64,000 bases of DNA from Thermocladium sp. (GTDB lineage: Archaea; Thermoproteota; Thermoprotei; Thermoproteales; Thermocladiaceae): NCBI GenBank assembly GCA_023269935.1, contig JAGDXC010000014.1, positions 1 to 64,000 on the forward strand. The letters run 5' to 3'. This document shows positions 52,770-62,429 of this stretch, piece after piece; the stretch's first letter is position 1; each line of letters starts with the position of its first letter. A model generated the notes under the pieces. It was not told where the DNA came from. It ran no database searches and worked only from the letters and a program-made list of their open reading frames with translations. Position numbers and translations under genes: made by a program.

Positions 52770-53303
52770 TTATATTTCTTCAATGTCTATATCAGAATCG
52801 TCATTATTATCGGTATACTTATTAATGATTGGGGGGATTGATATTCTATTCCTATATAATTGAATTAGTGCAAAGGTCATGATTGCTAATCCACCGTTAT
52901 AAAATGCTATTCCCATGCCTACGGATTTATCCATTACGATGCTAGGAGCAGTTACGGGTATAACTAGGCTAGAATATTCATTCAAAATGATGATATCTAT
53001 GTATAACATTGCCATTATAGTTAAGGCCGTCGCAATAAAAACAATGATATTCTTATTACTTCTTCCCAGAATATCTTTCTCCCTTAATATCGATAAATAT
53101 ATTATAAAGGTAATTATCTCCATCAATATCAGAAATAATATCGTTGGTACCATAAATATAATGCCTAAATTTGATGACCCCGTAACTAGCACTTGCAGCA
53201 ACACGTAATCAACACCGAAAAGCATCGATATGGTCACCACAATCATAACTAGCGCAATCAAATGGAGTACTTGCCACGTGGAATAGCCCCTATTTAAACC
53301 CAT
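52770..53303 (-). CDS. Small polytopic membrane protein, unknown function
   Basis: Protein of 177 aa with five hydrophobic segments (roughly 12-32, 42-68, 84-104, 113-125, 131-147) and an acidic C-terminal tail (DNNDDSDIDIEEI). No motif recognised. A TATA-like ATTTATAAAT upstream (about 53322-53331) supports expression. Divergent from the AOR-family gene. Confidence 0.55.
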   Translation of the reverse strand: MGLNRGYSTWQVLHLIALVMIVVTISMLFGVDYVLLQVLVTGSSNLGIIFMVPTILFLILMEIITFIIYLSILREKDILGRSNKNIIVFIATALTIMAMLYIDIIILNEYSSLVIPVTAPSIVMDKSVGMGIAFYNGGLAIMTFALIQLYRNRISIPPIINKYTDNNDDSDIDIEEI

Positions 53304-53407
53304 TGGATAAATTACTATTTCATATTTATAAATATATCAGTTAAAATAAACGATACCTATAAAAATGAATATATAAAATCGGGATCATTCTATCCAGTCC
53401 TATAGTT

Positions 53408-53419
53408 AAATTTTAATTT
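53408..53419 (+). promoter_or_regulatory. TATA box of the AOR-family gene
   Basis: AAATTTTAATTT is centred about 22-25 bases before ATG 53435. Confidence 0.5.
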
Positions 53420-53434
53420 AGCCAAAAAACATTT

Positions 53435-55222
53435 ATGCCCATGTATGGATACGCCGGCATCATTCTGCATGTAAGACTTGGCCATAGTCATATAAAGACT
53501 AATCTTGATGAATCTATTGCTAAATCTGTGATAGGTGGCCGTGGGCTTGGATTAAGACTAATCTTGGAAATGGGGATCCCAAGTTCTATTAATCCGTTTG
53601 ATAAATCATCCCCCTTAATAATAGCCACCGGACCACTTGGGGGTACCAGATTACCTTTAGCAACAAGAGCTGCAGCCATATTTAAATCCCCCCTCACGAA
53701 TAGATGGAGTTACTCAACGGTTGGTGGGACCCTCGGAGCATATATGAAATATTCAGGAATCGATGCATTGATCATCACCGGATCATCCAATAAACCTATT
53801 TACTTAGTAGTAAGCGAGGCAGGAGTTGAGATCCGTGATGCGGAATGGATGTGGGGCATGGACTCCGTCCAAGCAGAGGAATTAATTAGGAAGGAACTAG
53901 GGGACTCAAGCATATTAGCCATTGGTCCAGCAGGTGAGAATGGGGTGCCTTATGCCACTATAAATCACGAGAAATGGAGGCAATTCGGGCGAACAGGGGC
54001 AGGAGCAGTAATGGGCAGCAAAATGATAAAGGCCATAGCATTCCTTCCCACTAATAAAGATATTGACATTGCGGATCCATCCCTATATTATGAGCTAGTC
54101 AAGCAACTGGGCAAAGCCGCATTAAGTAACCCAGGAGCTACAGCATATAGAAGCGGAGGAACTGTTAGGTTAATTGATATTGGAAATTCAATGGGCTTCT
54201 TCCCAAGCTTATATTGGACCAAGGTAGAGTTACCTGGGTGGAGAAACATATCATGGGAAGACACATTAAGGGCCAGTTTCTTATTAAAGAATGGAGCTTG
54301 CCTTTACTGTCCCATTGCCTGCCATAAAATAGTCAAATCAAGCAATGGCTCATATGATCTAGAATATGAGACTGTCATGGCTCTCGGTGGATTAACAGGC
54401 ATAAATGATCCCTTGAAAATAATTGACCTAGCGGAATTATCGGATAGGTTAGGCCTTGATACTGTTACCCTAGGCAATTCAATAGCATTCCTAATATACT
54501 TAGGTCAAAGAGGAATCATAGATGATGCGCCTAAATGGGGTGATTATGAGAAAATCCGTGGGCTCATAATTAATACGGCATACAGGCAGGGCATCGGTAA
54601 TTTAATTGCCCTAGGTGTTAGAGGAATCGCGGAAAAATTGGGAGCCCAGGATCTAGCCATTCATGTGAAGGGATTAGAGCCTGCCGGGTATGATCCTCGA
54701 ACATTAATGGGAATGTCGCTAAATAATTCAGTCGCAGAAAGAGGCGCGGATCACCTCTGGTCCAGCGCGTATGCTATTGATATAAGCGGTCAGGCGGGAG
54801 GGAGATTTTCAATTAGTGATGAAAAGATCAATTACATAGTGGATCTAGAGAACCGTAATGCGTTGTATGACTCGATGCTTTTATGCAAATTTGGGCGATC
54901 CATTTATGATTGGGACACAATTAAGACCTCGCTTAGGGCAGTCACCGGGTTTGAATATAGCTTAAATGAACTAAAATCAGTGGCGCAGCGCATAATAGTT
55001 ATGCATAGATTAATGAATAGAAGCACTAGGTCCGATGATGAATTACCTAAGCGGTGGTTTGAGGAGGGAGTAGAGTATGAGGGAAAGAAGTATATAGTTC
55101 CCCGAACTGAAATGGAGACAGCTCTACAGCGTTATTATGAATTAAGGGGATATGACAAGGCAGGAAAACCAAAGAAGGAGTTATTGGATCAATTGGGAAT
55201 TATTATTCCAAGCGATTTTTGA
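53435..55222 (+). CDS. Aldehyde:ferredoxin oxidoreductase family tungsten enzyme
   Basis: Protein of 595 aa with the AOR N-terminal domain (GGRGLGLRLILEMG, TGPLGGTRLPLATR, SYSTVGGTLGAYMKYSG), tungstopterin-binding segments (PAGENGVPYATI, GRTGAGAVMGSK) and the cluster ligands CLYCPIACHK, with a later Cys (LLCKFGRS). This order matches the AOR superfamily (AOR, FOR, GAPOR, WOR). The substrate cannot be chosen from sequence. It probably oxidises aldehydes with ferredoxin as acceptor. Monocistronic. Confidence 0.9.
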   Translation: MPMYGYAGIILHVRLGHSHIKTNLDESIAKSVIGGRGLGLRLILEMGIPSSINPFDKSSPLIIATGPLGGTRLPLATRAAAIFKSPLTNRWSYSTVGGTLGAYMKYSGIDALIITGSSNKPIYLVVSEAGVEIRDAEWMWGMDSVQAEELIRKELGDSSILAIGPAGENGVPYATINHEKWRQFGRTGAGAVMGSKMIKAIAFLPTNKDIDIADPSLYYELVKQLGKAALSNPGATAYRSGGTVRLIDIGNSMGFFPSLYWTKVELPGWRNISWEDTLRASFLLKNGACLYCPIACHKIVKSSNGSYDLEYETVMALGGLTGINDPLKIIDLAELSDRLGLDTVTLGNSIAFLIYLGQRGIIDDAPKWGDYEKIRGLIINTAYRQGIGNLIALGVRGIAEKLGAQDLAIHVKGLEPAGYDPRTLMGMSLNNSVAERGADHLWSSAYAIDISGQAGGRFSISDEKINYIVDLENRNALYDSMLLCKFGRSIYDWDTIKTSLRAVTGFEYSLNELKSVAQRIIVMHRLMNRSTRSDDELPKRWFEEGVEYEGKKYIVPRTEMETALQRYYELRGYDKAGKPKKELLDQLGIIIPSDF

Positions 55223-55270
55223 TAATCATGGGTAGACCTACATCAAAGGAAATGGAATTGCGGCCAATAT

Positions 55271-55957
55271 TCATAATACTAATTCAAACATGGTATATCT
55301 TCCATATGACTCCTTAAATTTGCCCTCCATTGTAGATACTATGGATGCAGATACACCGGAGGTCGGTTGCCCCACAGAGAATCGCCCTATCCCTATGCCA
55401 GGTCCCCTATAAATCTGAGGAGATAATGACAGCACGTCCTCCACTGATGCTTTTGTGCATGTCCATGGATCATCAGGTAAACAAATATAATTATTGGTAA
55501 TGGATAAGGCATCCTTAATTAATTCAATGGAATTCCCATAATCAATAATCGTTGCATTTGGATCGATGATTCCACCCCACACATCCATTACTTGCTCAAA
55601 GCCTATTGAATTAACTAGCATCCTGCTTGCAGTATTCCATTCTGCAACAAGTAGCATTGCTCGCTTTGCACCTCTATTTCTCGCTAATTCTAGAAGCTTC
55701 ATTGTCATCGTCTTACCGATCCCCCTTCTTCTCTCTTGCTTTCTGACCCTTAATCCCCGTAACCAAGCCGTTCCCTGGAAAAGTAAAAGCATAGATGCAA
55801 CCGCCAATATTCTTCTATTTTCAATTATTACATATACATTCCCATCCTTTATCCATGTATCTACCTCATTCGGCAAGTAGTCACCCCAGGGAAATGTATC
55901 CATAGTGAATGATTTTATTTCTTCAGAATCCAACTGTGTGGCTTGCCTAAACTCCAT
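55271..55957 (-). CDS. GNAT-family N-acetyltransferase with C-terminal extension
   Basis: Protein of 228 aa. Residues 1-135 are a GNAT fold with acetyl-CoA motif A RRRGIGKTMTMKLL and motif B (NTASRMLVNSIGFEQV). The remaining ~90 residues (from about SIELIKDALSI) form an unassigned domain. The substrate is unknown. It converges on the AOR-family gene. Confidence 0.8.
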   Translation of the reverse strand: MEFRQATQLDSEEIKSFTMDTFPWGDYLPNEVDTWIKDGNVYVIIENRRILAVASMLLLFQGTAWLRGLRVRKQERRRGIGKTMTMKLLELARNRGAKRAMLLVAEWNTASRMLVNSIGFEQVMDVWGGIIDPNATIIDYGNSIELIKDALSITNNYICLPDDPWTCTKASVEDVLSLSPQIYRGPGIGIGRFSVGQPTSGVSASIVSTMEGKFKESYGRYTMFELVL

Positions 55958-56010
55958 TAGTTATGGTTAATAAAAAATATTAAATAAATTTTTATGAACT
56001 GGATCAAATC

Positions 56011-56706
56011 TTATACTCGTATCTTTAATATGCTTCTTGCTTCATCAATTTCCGTCTTTGGTAACTCCCTATATGTCAACCACCATGCATAACCCTTATA
56101 CTCCTTTAACCTAGATGCTGCACCATCAACCGTATGAGGCGGCGGATTAATTGCATTCTCTCCAATCACTTCATTCTCAGGCCAATTCGCCGGCAATGCA
56201 ACACCATATTTATCCACTACTTGTAATGCCTTTATTACTCGCAGCAATTCATTAACGCTTCTCCCTATTTCCAGCGGATAATACAGTATTAACCTGACCG
56301 TGCCCTTATCATCAACTATGAAGACCGCCCTAACAGTGCTTGTCGCTGATTCGGCATGTATCATGCCAAGCCTCTTAGCTACATTACCCATTGGATCGGC
56401 TATTACCGGAAATGGTACCTTGATTTTGAGATTATCCTCTATCCACCTGATCCACTCAACATGGGAAATCACGCTATCAACTGATAATCCTATTAGTTCC
56501 GTGTTGAGTTTCTTAAAGTCGTCATACCTCTTTGCAAAGCTTATGAACTCGGTCGTGCATACCGGCGTGAAGTCACCGGGATGGCTGAATAACATAAACC
56601 ACTTCCCCTTAAAATGATCTGGGAGCTTTATTTTGCCTTGGGTGGTCTCAACATCCATTTCTGGAAACTTCTCGCCAATTAGTGGTAGTTTATATTCGGA
56701 ACTCAT
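56011..56706 (-). CDS. Peroxiredoxin (Prx6-type, archaeal long form)
   Basis: Protein of 231 aa from ATG 56706, chosen because a TATA-like sequence (CATATATTTT, about 56719-56729) then lies 20-25 bases upstream; a longer frame to 56766 is spurious. Peroxidatic Cys in [36 protein letters not shown], and the C-terminal Prx6 domain ([22 protein letters not shown]). Typical of thermophile thioredoxin peroxidases such as that of Aeropyrum. It reduces H2O2 and organic peroxides. Only one Cys is visible, so no obvious resolving Cys (1-Cys type). Confidence 0.92.
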   Translation of the reverse strand: MSSEYKLPLIGEKFPEMDVETTQGKIKLPDHFKGKWFMLFSHPGDFTPVCTTEFISFAKRYDDFKKLNTELIGLSVDSVISHVEWIRWIEDNLKIKVPFPVIADPMGNVAKRLGMIHAESATSTVRAVFIVDDKGTVRLILYYPLEIGRSVNELLRVIKALQVVDKYGVALPANWPENEVIGENAINPPPHTVDGAASRLKEYKGYAWWLTYRELPKTEIDEARSILKIRV

Positions 56707-56734
56707 GTATTTACTTTCAAAATATATGCTTAAA

Positions 56735-57991
56735 TTAGTTTCGTGTATTGCCAAATTTTTTACCATATTTTCCTAATCCAAGGAATCGCTGAATCGTTTT
56801 CCTCATAATCCTTAAGGATTCCTCCAAGTCACCTATGGCAACATATTCATTGTATGCGTGAGCCATAGTTAACTCGCCCGGTCCATAAACAACCACAGGC
56901 ACCCCAATCGCCCTTAGGTAGCGGCCATCCGTTGCTCCCGTTAATATTAATGGAGTAGGTTGCTTACCTTCCTCAATTATTGAATCCCTAACCGAAGCAA
57001 CTATTTCAGCATTAATTGAGGTATAATTAGGCTCGCTAATATCTATAACCTCAACCCCAGCCGAATTACCTAGTCTAGCCGCTAGGTAATCAATAACCTG
57101 TCTAGATGAAACTCCTGGAGGAACCCTCATATCCAGCTCAACCTCAGCAGAGTCGGGCACCATATTTATCTTAGAGCCGCCTCGAATCACGCCAGGATTA
57201 AAGGATACCGATCCTATCACGTTCCTAATATCATCAGTAATACTTAAACCAATGCTTCTAGCGGCTGCTCCATAGATTTCGGCCGAATTCTCAATCGATG
57301 CCCTTAAGTCGCTTGGCAGATTGATTCCCTTATTGAATTCATCAATTGCCTTAGAAGATTCATCAATTGCCTTAATTAGCCTCAAAATTGCATTTTCGCC
57401 TAATATTGGCAAGCTACCATGTGCGGGCCTCCCCATTGTTTTTATCCGTACTTGAGCTAAACCCTTCTCAGCTATACAGAAGCGGGAAGCACCAGTTGGC
57501 TCGGCTATTATGGCCGCATCCCCCCTTAAAACACCATTGTTGACCAGCGCCTCAACGCCAGAATGACCGCCTGACTCCTCATCAACCGTGGCGGAAAAAA
57601 TTATTGATGCATCATTTTCCACTTGTGGAGCCAAATCAATGAACGCCATCATTAATGCAGCTAATCCCCCTTTCATATCAGTTGCCCCTCTGCCGAAAAT
57701 CTTTCCATCAATTACCTTACCAGAAAATGGAGGCACGCTCCACTTGCTAGACTCCCCTGGCGGAACTACATCCATGTGCCCATTTAATATAAGTGTTGGA
57801 GATTTATGGCCAACTTTAGCAATTATATTGGGTTTCCCCTTTTCATATTCATATACATCAACTTGATGCCCATGTTTCCCCAACCACTCCCTTATGAAGC
57901 CGGCAATATCAATTGTTAAACCCGGGGGGTTCACGCTATTTATGCGAATCAGATCAGTTGTTAAACCAATTAACTCTTCTATATTGCCCAT
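56735..57991 (-). CDS. M20-family metallohydrolase (ArgE/DapE/ACY1 type)
   Basis: Protein of 418 aa from ATG 57991 (a TTG one codon upstream is less likely; a TATA-like TTTAATTAAA at about 58012-58021 lies 26 bases away). Zinc-site motifs: [34 protein letters not shown] (general base Glu), and a C-terminal AHAYNEYV His. The insertion has the dimerisation lid domain ([19 protein letters not shown]). Deacylates amino acids or succinyl-diaminopimelate-like substrates; specificity unknown. Confidence 0.88.
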   Translation of the reverse strand: MGNIEELIGLTTDLIRINSVNPPGLTIDIAGFIREWLGKHGHQVDVYEYEKGKPNIIAKVGHKSPTLILNGHMDVVPPGESSKWSVPPFSGKVIDGKIFGRGATDMKGGLAALMMAFIDLAPQVENDASIIFSATVDEESGGHSGVEALVNNGVLRGDAAIIAEPTGASRFCIAEKGLAQVRIKTMGRPAHGSLPILGENAILRLIKAIDESSKAIDEFNKGINLPSDLRASIENSAEIYGAAARSIGLSITDDIRNVIGSVSFNPGVIRGGSKINMVPDSAEVELDMRVPPGVSSRQVIDYLAARLGNSAGVEVIDISEPNYTSINAEIVASVRDSIIEEGKQPTPLILTGATDGRYLRAIGVPVVVYGPGELTMAHAYNEYVAIGDLEESLRIMRKTIQRFLGLGKYGKKFGNTRN

Positions 57992-58274
57992 CAATTAACC
58001 GGTAGATAACTCTTTAATTAAAATGTTTAGTTACATACAAAACTGGGCCCTTATAGAGACTAGGTCTTATTTCCTTAGATTAACGATAAAAATTTATATA
58101 CTTAGCCATATGACGCCTCGTCTTGATGGAGTTCCCCGAGGAGATCTGATTACCTTTACTGAAGCCCTCGCTCCTGCTGGCATTGTGAGAGTTGATCTCC
58201 ATTCTAAAAATTGACCATACGCAAGCACTAAAAACTCACTCAGCCTTAAAAGGCGGAATTTGTTGATTGTTTTA
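57992..58274. other. Intergenic region with insertion scar
   Basis: 283 bp between the M20 gene promoter and the 3' end of hxlA. Contains the scar at 58110-58262. A 63-codon open frame (58023-58214) crosses it and is not protein-like. Confidence 0.5.
58110..58262 (-). mobile_element. Degenerate IS605-type remnant with end hairpin
   Basis: Shares the block GTTCCCCGAGG (58131-58141) with the tnpB-tail scars at 5101 and 32234, preceded by a decayed version of the end hairpin (TGACGCCTCGTC). 100 bases on it carries GCCTTAAAAGGC (58242-58253), the same hairpin that lies 180 bases from the scar at 5 kb. The arrangement of the two motifs is thus conserved between the loci. Confidence 0.5.
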
Positions 58275-58925
58275 TTATATTCCTAATGCACGCCGTATCC
58301 TAGTTGCAGATGATAAGGGATCATCAGCTCCAGTTATTGCATTCCCTACAACCACTATATCTATATTTTTACCCGCTAGTGCCGCAGCGGTTCCCTCATT
58401 GATGCCGCCTGCTATAGTTACTTGAATATCATATTTTTCCTTTATTTGAATTGCTTTATTGACAAGATTAGCCGCCGTTAATCCCGTGCGCTTCTGTATA
58501 TCTATTCCAACATGTAGACCTATGAAGTCAGGCCTTACTCCGGATGCAAGTATTTCACTTAATCTTTCATCTATATTGGTTATTCCTATGAAGTCCACTA
58601 TCGATTTTATCCCATTCGATGAGGCAGACTTAATGAATTCTGTGATGGTCTCCAGAGGAGCCACAGCCAATACGCTTGCCATATCGGCTCCAGCATCAGC
58701 AGCCATCTTGACCTCTATCGAGCCAGCATCCATAGTCTTCAAGTCGGCAAATATTGTAGCGTTCCTGCAACAAGCCCGAAGCCTGGATACAGCATACATT
58801 CCGCTCGATTTTATTAAAGGGGTACCAGCCTCAAGTACATCAACTGCGTTGCTCATATATAGTGTCTTAGCCATGCGCGCAGCAGCCTCTATATCCACCA
58901 AATCAAGCGCAACTTGAAGCTTCAT
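58275..58925 (-). CDS. hxlA: 3-hexulose-6-phosphate synthase
   Basis: Protein of 216 aa of the OMP-decarboxylase superfamily: QVALDLVDIEAA, DVLEAGTPLIKSSGM, FADLKTMDAGSIEVKMAADAGAD (metal-binding and catalytic Asp-Lys-Asp) and VTIAGGINEGTAA. This is the HPS pattern. In archaea it works with 6-phospho-3-hexuloisomerase (HxlB) in reverse to make ribulose-5-phosphate from fructose-6-phosphate. hxlB is not in the window. Confidence 0.88.
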   Translation of the reverse strand: MKLQVALDLVDIEAAARMAKTLYMSNAVDVLEAGTPLIKSSGMYAVSRLRACCRNATIFADLKTMDAGSIEVKMAADAGADMASVLAVAPLETITEFIKSASSNGIKSIVDFIGITNIDERLSEILASGVRPDFIGLHVGIDIQKRTGLTAANLVNKAIQIKEKYDIQVTIAGGINEGTAAALAGKNIDIVVVGNAITGADDPLSSATRIRRALGI

Positions 58926-59024
58926 GCATATAGCCCCGCAGTTAGTGTATTATAAACAATACCATGATGTGAAAAGCTGTTTTCCCTAAAAAGGCCTTTT
59001 GCTGGAAACAAAAATAAAGAAACG

Positions 59025-59477
59025 CTACCAACCTCTAAATAGTATCTTAACTGGAACGCCATTTCTCATTTCGACTATTATGGTCGTGTCGCTTTGACCT
59101 ATTTTTGTCTGAAGTATATCCACTATATCCTTAATTTTCCTCAACACGGCATTTCTATCAATTATTGAGTCAAGACCCTCCTTTAATATATCATACTCAT
59201 CCGTAGGTCTTGGATCTATATATATCTTTAGACCAGTTAACTCTATTGCTGTTGGGAGTACCTCCTTATTCTTTTCCAGTAATTCCTCTATTATCCTCTG
59301 TATTGCTTCGAACTTATCGACGCGGCCCTTCAGTGCCTCCAAGTCTTTATTTATTGCTTCGGCCTTTCTCTGGTTATCATTTATTAATTGATCAAGATAT
59401 AATAGAAAATCATGAAGGCTCTTGAAGTATAGTATATCCACATCACCAGCCTCTACCTGGGTCTGCTGATTCTCCAT
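59025..59477 (-). CDS. Coiled-coil protein, unknown function
   Basis: Protein of 150 aa, mostly helical: a coiled-coil (residues ~30-70, LDQLINDNQRKAEAINKDLEALKGRVDKFEAIQ), then a short beta segment (LKIYIDPRP) and a C-terminal beta-hairpin (TTIIVEMRNGVPVKILF). A TATA-like CTTTTTAAATA (about 59499-59509) lies 25 bases before ATG 59477. It resembles crenarchaea-restricted hypothetical proteins, but no family can be named. Confidence 0.6.
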   Translation of the reverse strand: MENQQTQVEAGDVDILYFKSLHDFLLYLDQLINDNQRKAEAINKDLEALKGRVDKFEAIQRIIEELLEKNKEVLPTAIELTGLKIYIDPRPTDEYDILKEGLDSIIDRNAVLRKIKDIVDILQTKIGQSDTTIIVEMRNGVPVKILFRGW

Positions 59478-60055
59478 ACTACCAATTCAACTCGGCATAT
59501 TTAAAAAGGTTACCTTGAATTTACCGCACTTAGGTTATCGACTTTTCAATTAATATTGATGGGCATTAATCATGGTTAACATCCTCTGATCTATTTCCAG
59601 AAAGTTATGGAGAAACGAACTACCTGCCTCCCCTGTGAGAGGGTGTTCCTTGTCTTGGATGAGGGCTTTCTTCCTTGGACTCAATAAATCATAGGGATTA
59701 CGAAGAGTCCTCCGCGGCATAAGCTTCCCTAGCCCTAGGGATACAAACCCAGTAAATGCCTAGATAAATGCATGATTTTAACGCATAAAAGCATTCCAAT
59801 GGAGCGCTCCCCCTTATGGAGGAACCTTCGCCACTTAATCCCAAAAAGTTAAATTCACCTTGATTCTTAAGACAAGTATACTTATTAGATTTATGTAATT
59901 GCACATTGATTTTCAATTATTATTGGTTTTTATAAATGCATAATCATGCAGCTGCATCCCCCATAATATGCTAGTAATTCATGGATACAGGCAGGAAAGT
60001 TATCTAAAAGTTTGATCGTATTATATTTAAAAATGGGGAGAGGCGCGTATACGTC
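59478..60055. other. Long intergenic region, 578 bp, with GC-rich blocks
   Basis: The ends are AT-rich promoters. The middle has two blocks that read, in minus orientation, GGAACACCCTCTCACAGGGGAGGCAGG (about 59625-59651) and GGTTCCTCCATAAGGGGGAGCG (about 59810-59831), similar in form to the IS605-type end hairpins but not closely matching. A 72-codon minus frame (59698-59916) crosses them without protein-like character. No C/D box or tRNA was found. Confidence 0.4.
60022..60034 (+). promoter_or_regulatory. TATA box of the gar1-tfb operon
   Basis: TATATTTAAAAAT is centred about 28 bases before ATG 60056. Confidence 0.6.
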
Positions 60056-60367
60056 ATGTCTCTAAAGAAAATAGGCGAGGCACTTCATATTGCTAATGAT
60101 GGCAAGATAGTTGCTCGTCTAGCCGTAGTACCTCCTCTTGGTATCCAAGTGTTTGATTATGGAATGAAACGCGTTGGGTCATTATACGATATAATTGGAC
60201 CGGTAAAGGCACCTTATGGATTGATAAAGACCAACCAAAATGATGCATCATTCATAATCGGTAAATCAATATATGTGGATGCAAGGAGTCTGGAAAAGCA
60301 AAACAGAAAGTTAGTTAAGGGAGAGAAACGGAGGGGAAGGCATCATGGAAGAAGCAGAAGAATTTAA
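60056..60367 (+). CDS. gar1: H/ACA ribonucleoprotein protein Gar1
   Basis: Protein of 103 aa: IGEALHIANDGKIVARL, PPLGIQVFDYGMKRVGSLYDIIGPVKAPYGLIK (the six-stranded Gar1 barrel) and a basic Arg/Gly/His-rich tail. It binds Cbf5 in the H/ACA RNP that makes pseudouridine in rRNA. The 3' end overlaps TFB by 23 bases; gar1-tfb is a conserved archaeal gene pair, indicating co-transcription. Confidence 0.93.
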   Translation: MSLKKIGEALHIANDGKIVARLAVVPPLGIQVFDYGMKRVGSLYDIIGPVKAPYGLIKTNQNDASFIIGKSIYVDARSLEKQNRKLVKGEKRRGRHHGRSRRI

Positions 60368-61238
60368 GTGCAAAGTCTGCGGCTCAACTGAGATAGTTTA
60401 CGATGGAAAAACAGGTGAATTGGTTTGCACTAAATGTGGCACTGTATTGAAAGAACAGCCTCTTATCGATATAGGAGCCGAGTGGCGTGATTTCGGAGAT
60501 AGACCTAGCAGGGCGCGCGCCCAGGTAATTGATGAGTCGCAGCCTCATTATGGCATAGGATTGCTGAAGATAGGGCAGATGCTTGGAAAACAGCATAGAT
60601 TAGGATTCGAACGAAAAATAGAGGCCATAATTAGAACCAATAATATAGAGCGTAATGTCGTCACCATAAGACATGTGGTTAAGCAAATAATAATTAGATT
60701 ATCGATTCCAAACTCTATTTTATCCAGTGTAATAACCGAATATAGAAGACTGGCAGAGAATGGTTATAAAGGACGCCTACGCGAGACGGCAGTCGCATTA
60801 ACATACTTAAATTGCAAGAAGTCGGGCATACCATGTAGGCTGAAGACTTTAATCAAGATAACTGGAATAGAGGGGCATGGCCTTAATAGGACAATAACTA
60901 AGATAAAGCAAATAACTAATGATAAGATACAGATAAATGGAAGCGACGTTATGAGGTATGTTTCATCCCTAGTTCAATCAATCGATACTGGATCAATAGA
61001 GAAGAAGACCATATATAGCTTCGTGATCGAGATATTAAATAGAGCGCATGAGAAAAGGTTACTAAATGGTAAATCCTCATACTCAGTCGCTGCAGCGGCG
61101 GTATATATAGCGATGATGGTTTTCGGAGTAAAAACTAAACAAAGAGATGTAGCTAATGTAGCTAATGTCACGGACGTTACAATAAGAAGTCGATACAGGG
61201 AATTAATGGAGAAAATAGGAATTGTCTTATATATTTAG
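60345..61238 (+). CDS. tfb: Transcription initiation factor B (TFB)
   Basis: Protein of 297 aa. N-terminal zinc ribbon CKVCGSTEIVYDGKTGELVCTKCG (C-x2-C...C-x2-C), then the B-reader and linker (EWRDFGDRPSRARAQ), and two cyclin-like repeats starting near residues 105 and 205 that contact TBP and the BRE. It recruits RNA polymerase to the TATA/BRE promoters seen throughout the window. Thermoproteales often carry more than one tfb; this may be one of them. Confidence 0.95.
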   Translation: MEEAEEFKCKVCGSTEIVYDGKTGELVCTKCGTVLKEQPLIDIGAEWRDFGDRPSRARAQVIDESQPHYGIGLLKIGQMLGKQHRLGFERKIEAIIRTNNIERNVVTIRHVVKQIIIRLSIPNSILSSVITEYRRLAENGYKGRLRETAVALTYLNCKKSGIPCRLKTLIKITGIEGHGLNRTITKIKQITNDKIQINGSDVMRYVSSLVQSIDTGSIEKKTIYSFVIEILNRAHEKRLLNGKSSYSVAAAAVYIAMMVFGVKTKQRDVANVANVTDVTIRSRYRELMEKIGIVLYI

Positions 61239-61244
61239 ATCTCG

Positions 61245-62426
61245 CTATGCCCTCTCCAGAACAATAGAAAAACCTTGACCACTTCCAACACAAAGCGTAG
61301 CTACACCAAGATTCTTGCCTTTCTCATTTAATATTCTAGCCAATGTACCTGTTATTCTTGCTCCAGTTGCGCCTAATGGGTGTCCAATTGCTATTGCTCC
61401 GCCATGAATATTTACCCTATTTATGTCTATTCCAAGTTGCTTAATAGCATAGAGTACAACCACTGCAAAGGCTTCATTTATCTCCCAATAATCAATATCC
61501 TCTGGCTTTAAGCCAGCTCGTTGAAGCGCTTTTTGACTGGCTGGCACAGGGCCCATACCCATTAAGGCTGGATGAACCCCGGCCCACCCCATTGACCGTA
61601 TCTTGGCAAGTGGCTTCAATCCGTATTCCTTAACCTTCTTCTCGGACATCAACATTACCAACGATGCTCCTGCATTTAATGGGGATGAATTACCGGCAGT
61701 GATTACTCCATTCGCCATGAATGCAGGAGGCAATTTAGCTATTTGCTCCAGTGTAGTGTCTGGCCTAATGCTTTGATCCTTATCCACCACTATTTTTCTT
61801 CCTTGGTACTCTACCTCCAATGGCAATATTTCGCCCTTGAACCAACCCTCATCAAGGGACTTGGCGGCAAGCATGTGACTCCTATAGGCTAATTGATCCA
61901 TTTCCTCCTTAGGTATTTTAGCATAACGAGCCAAATTCTCGGCGGTTAATCCCATGTTATAGCCAATCCCCATCTGTAGATGTGAGTAATGGGGATCAGT
62001 CATCAATTTGAAGTTTATGGCTACATGTGGATTATTGCTCATCGGCACATGAGTCATGTGCTCCATACCGCCCGCAAGCACTATATCCGAATTGCCAGTC
62101 ATTATTTCCATTGCACCAATGGATATGGATGTCATACTGGATGCGCATGCTCTATCTACTGCCATGGCTGGAACCTCTATTGGCAGGTCCGCAAGAAAAA
62201 CGGGATGCCTTCCTGCATATAGCCAATTCTCATCAGCTTGCAGGGCGCATCCAGTTATTACGTCGCCAATCTCCTTTGGATTAACGCCTGTTCTATTTAC
62301 TACCTCCTTAATTAGCTTGGCCAGCGCCTCATCCATTCTAATTGAGTTGAATACATCCTTCTCCGGCTCATTAGGTCTAGAGCGGGAAAAAGCCGTTCTA
62401 AGGAAATCAACTATATAGACATCCAT
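61245..62426 (-). CDS. Acetyl-CoA C-acetyltransferase (beta-ketothiolase)
   Basis: Protein of 393 aa with nucleophile Cys94 (AVDRACASSMTSI), the GGAIAIGHPLGATGAR His motif and the late CVGSGQG Cys motif. Full-length active thiolase, unlike the archaeal SCPx-type thiolases that lack these motifs. It cleaves acetoacetyl-CoA to two acetyl-CoA (or acts on longer 3-ketoacyl-CoA). It follows the hydroxyacyl-CoA dehydrogenase/crotonase gene by 3 bases in one operon, matching the last steps of the dicarboxylate/4-hydroxybutyrate cycle or beta-oxidation. Confidence 0.93.
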   Translation of the reverse strand: MDVYIVDFLRTAFSRSRPNEPEKDVFNSIRMDEALAKLIKEVVNRTGVNPKEIGDVITGCALQADENWLYAGRHPVFLADLPIEVPAMAVDRACASSMTSISIGAMEIMTGNSDIVLAGGMEHMTHVPMSNNPHVAINFKLMTDPHYSHLQMGIGYNMGLTAENLARYAKIPKEEMDQLAYRSHMLAAKSLDEGWFKGEILPLEVEYQGRKIVVDKDQSIRPDTTLEQIAKLPPAFMANGVITAGNSSPLNAGASLVMLMSEKKVKEYGLKPLAKIRSMGWAGVHPALMGMGPVPASQKALQRAGLKPEDIDYWEINEAFAVVVLYAIKQLGIDINRVNIHGGAIAIGHPLGATGARITGTLARILNEKGKNLGVATLCVGSGQGFSIVLERA

Positions 62427-62429
62427 TCT

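Noticed and set aside
58023..58214. 63-codon plus-strand frame
   Set aside because: Covers the insertion scar; no conserved features.
59560..59595. C/D box sRNA (TTGATGG ... CTGA)
   Set aside because: C box is degenerate and there is no D'/C' pair.
59698..59916. 72-codon minus-strand frame
   Set aside because: Lies across GC-rich hairpin blocks, no start context, composition not protein-like.
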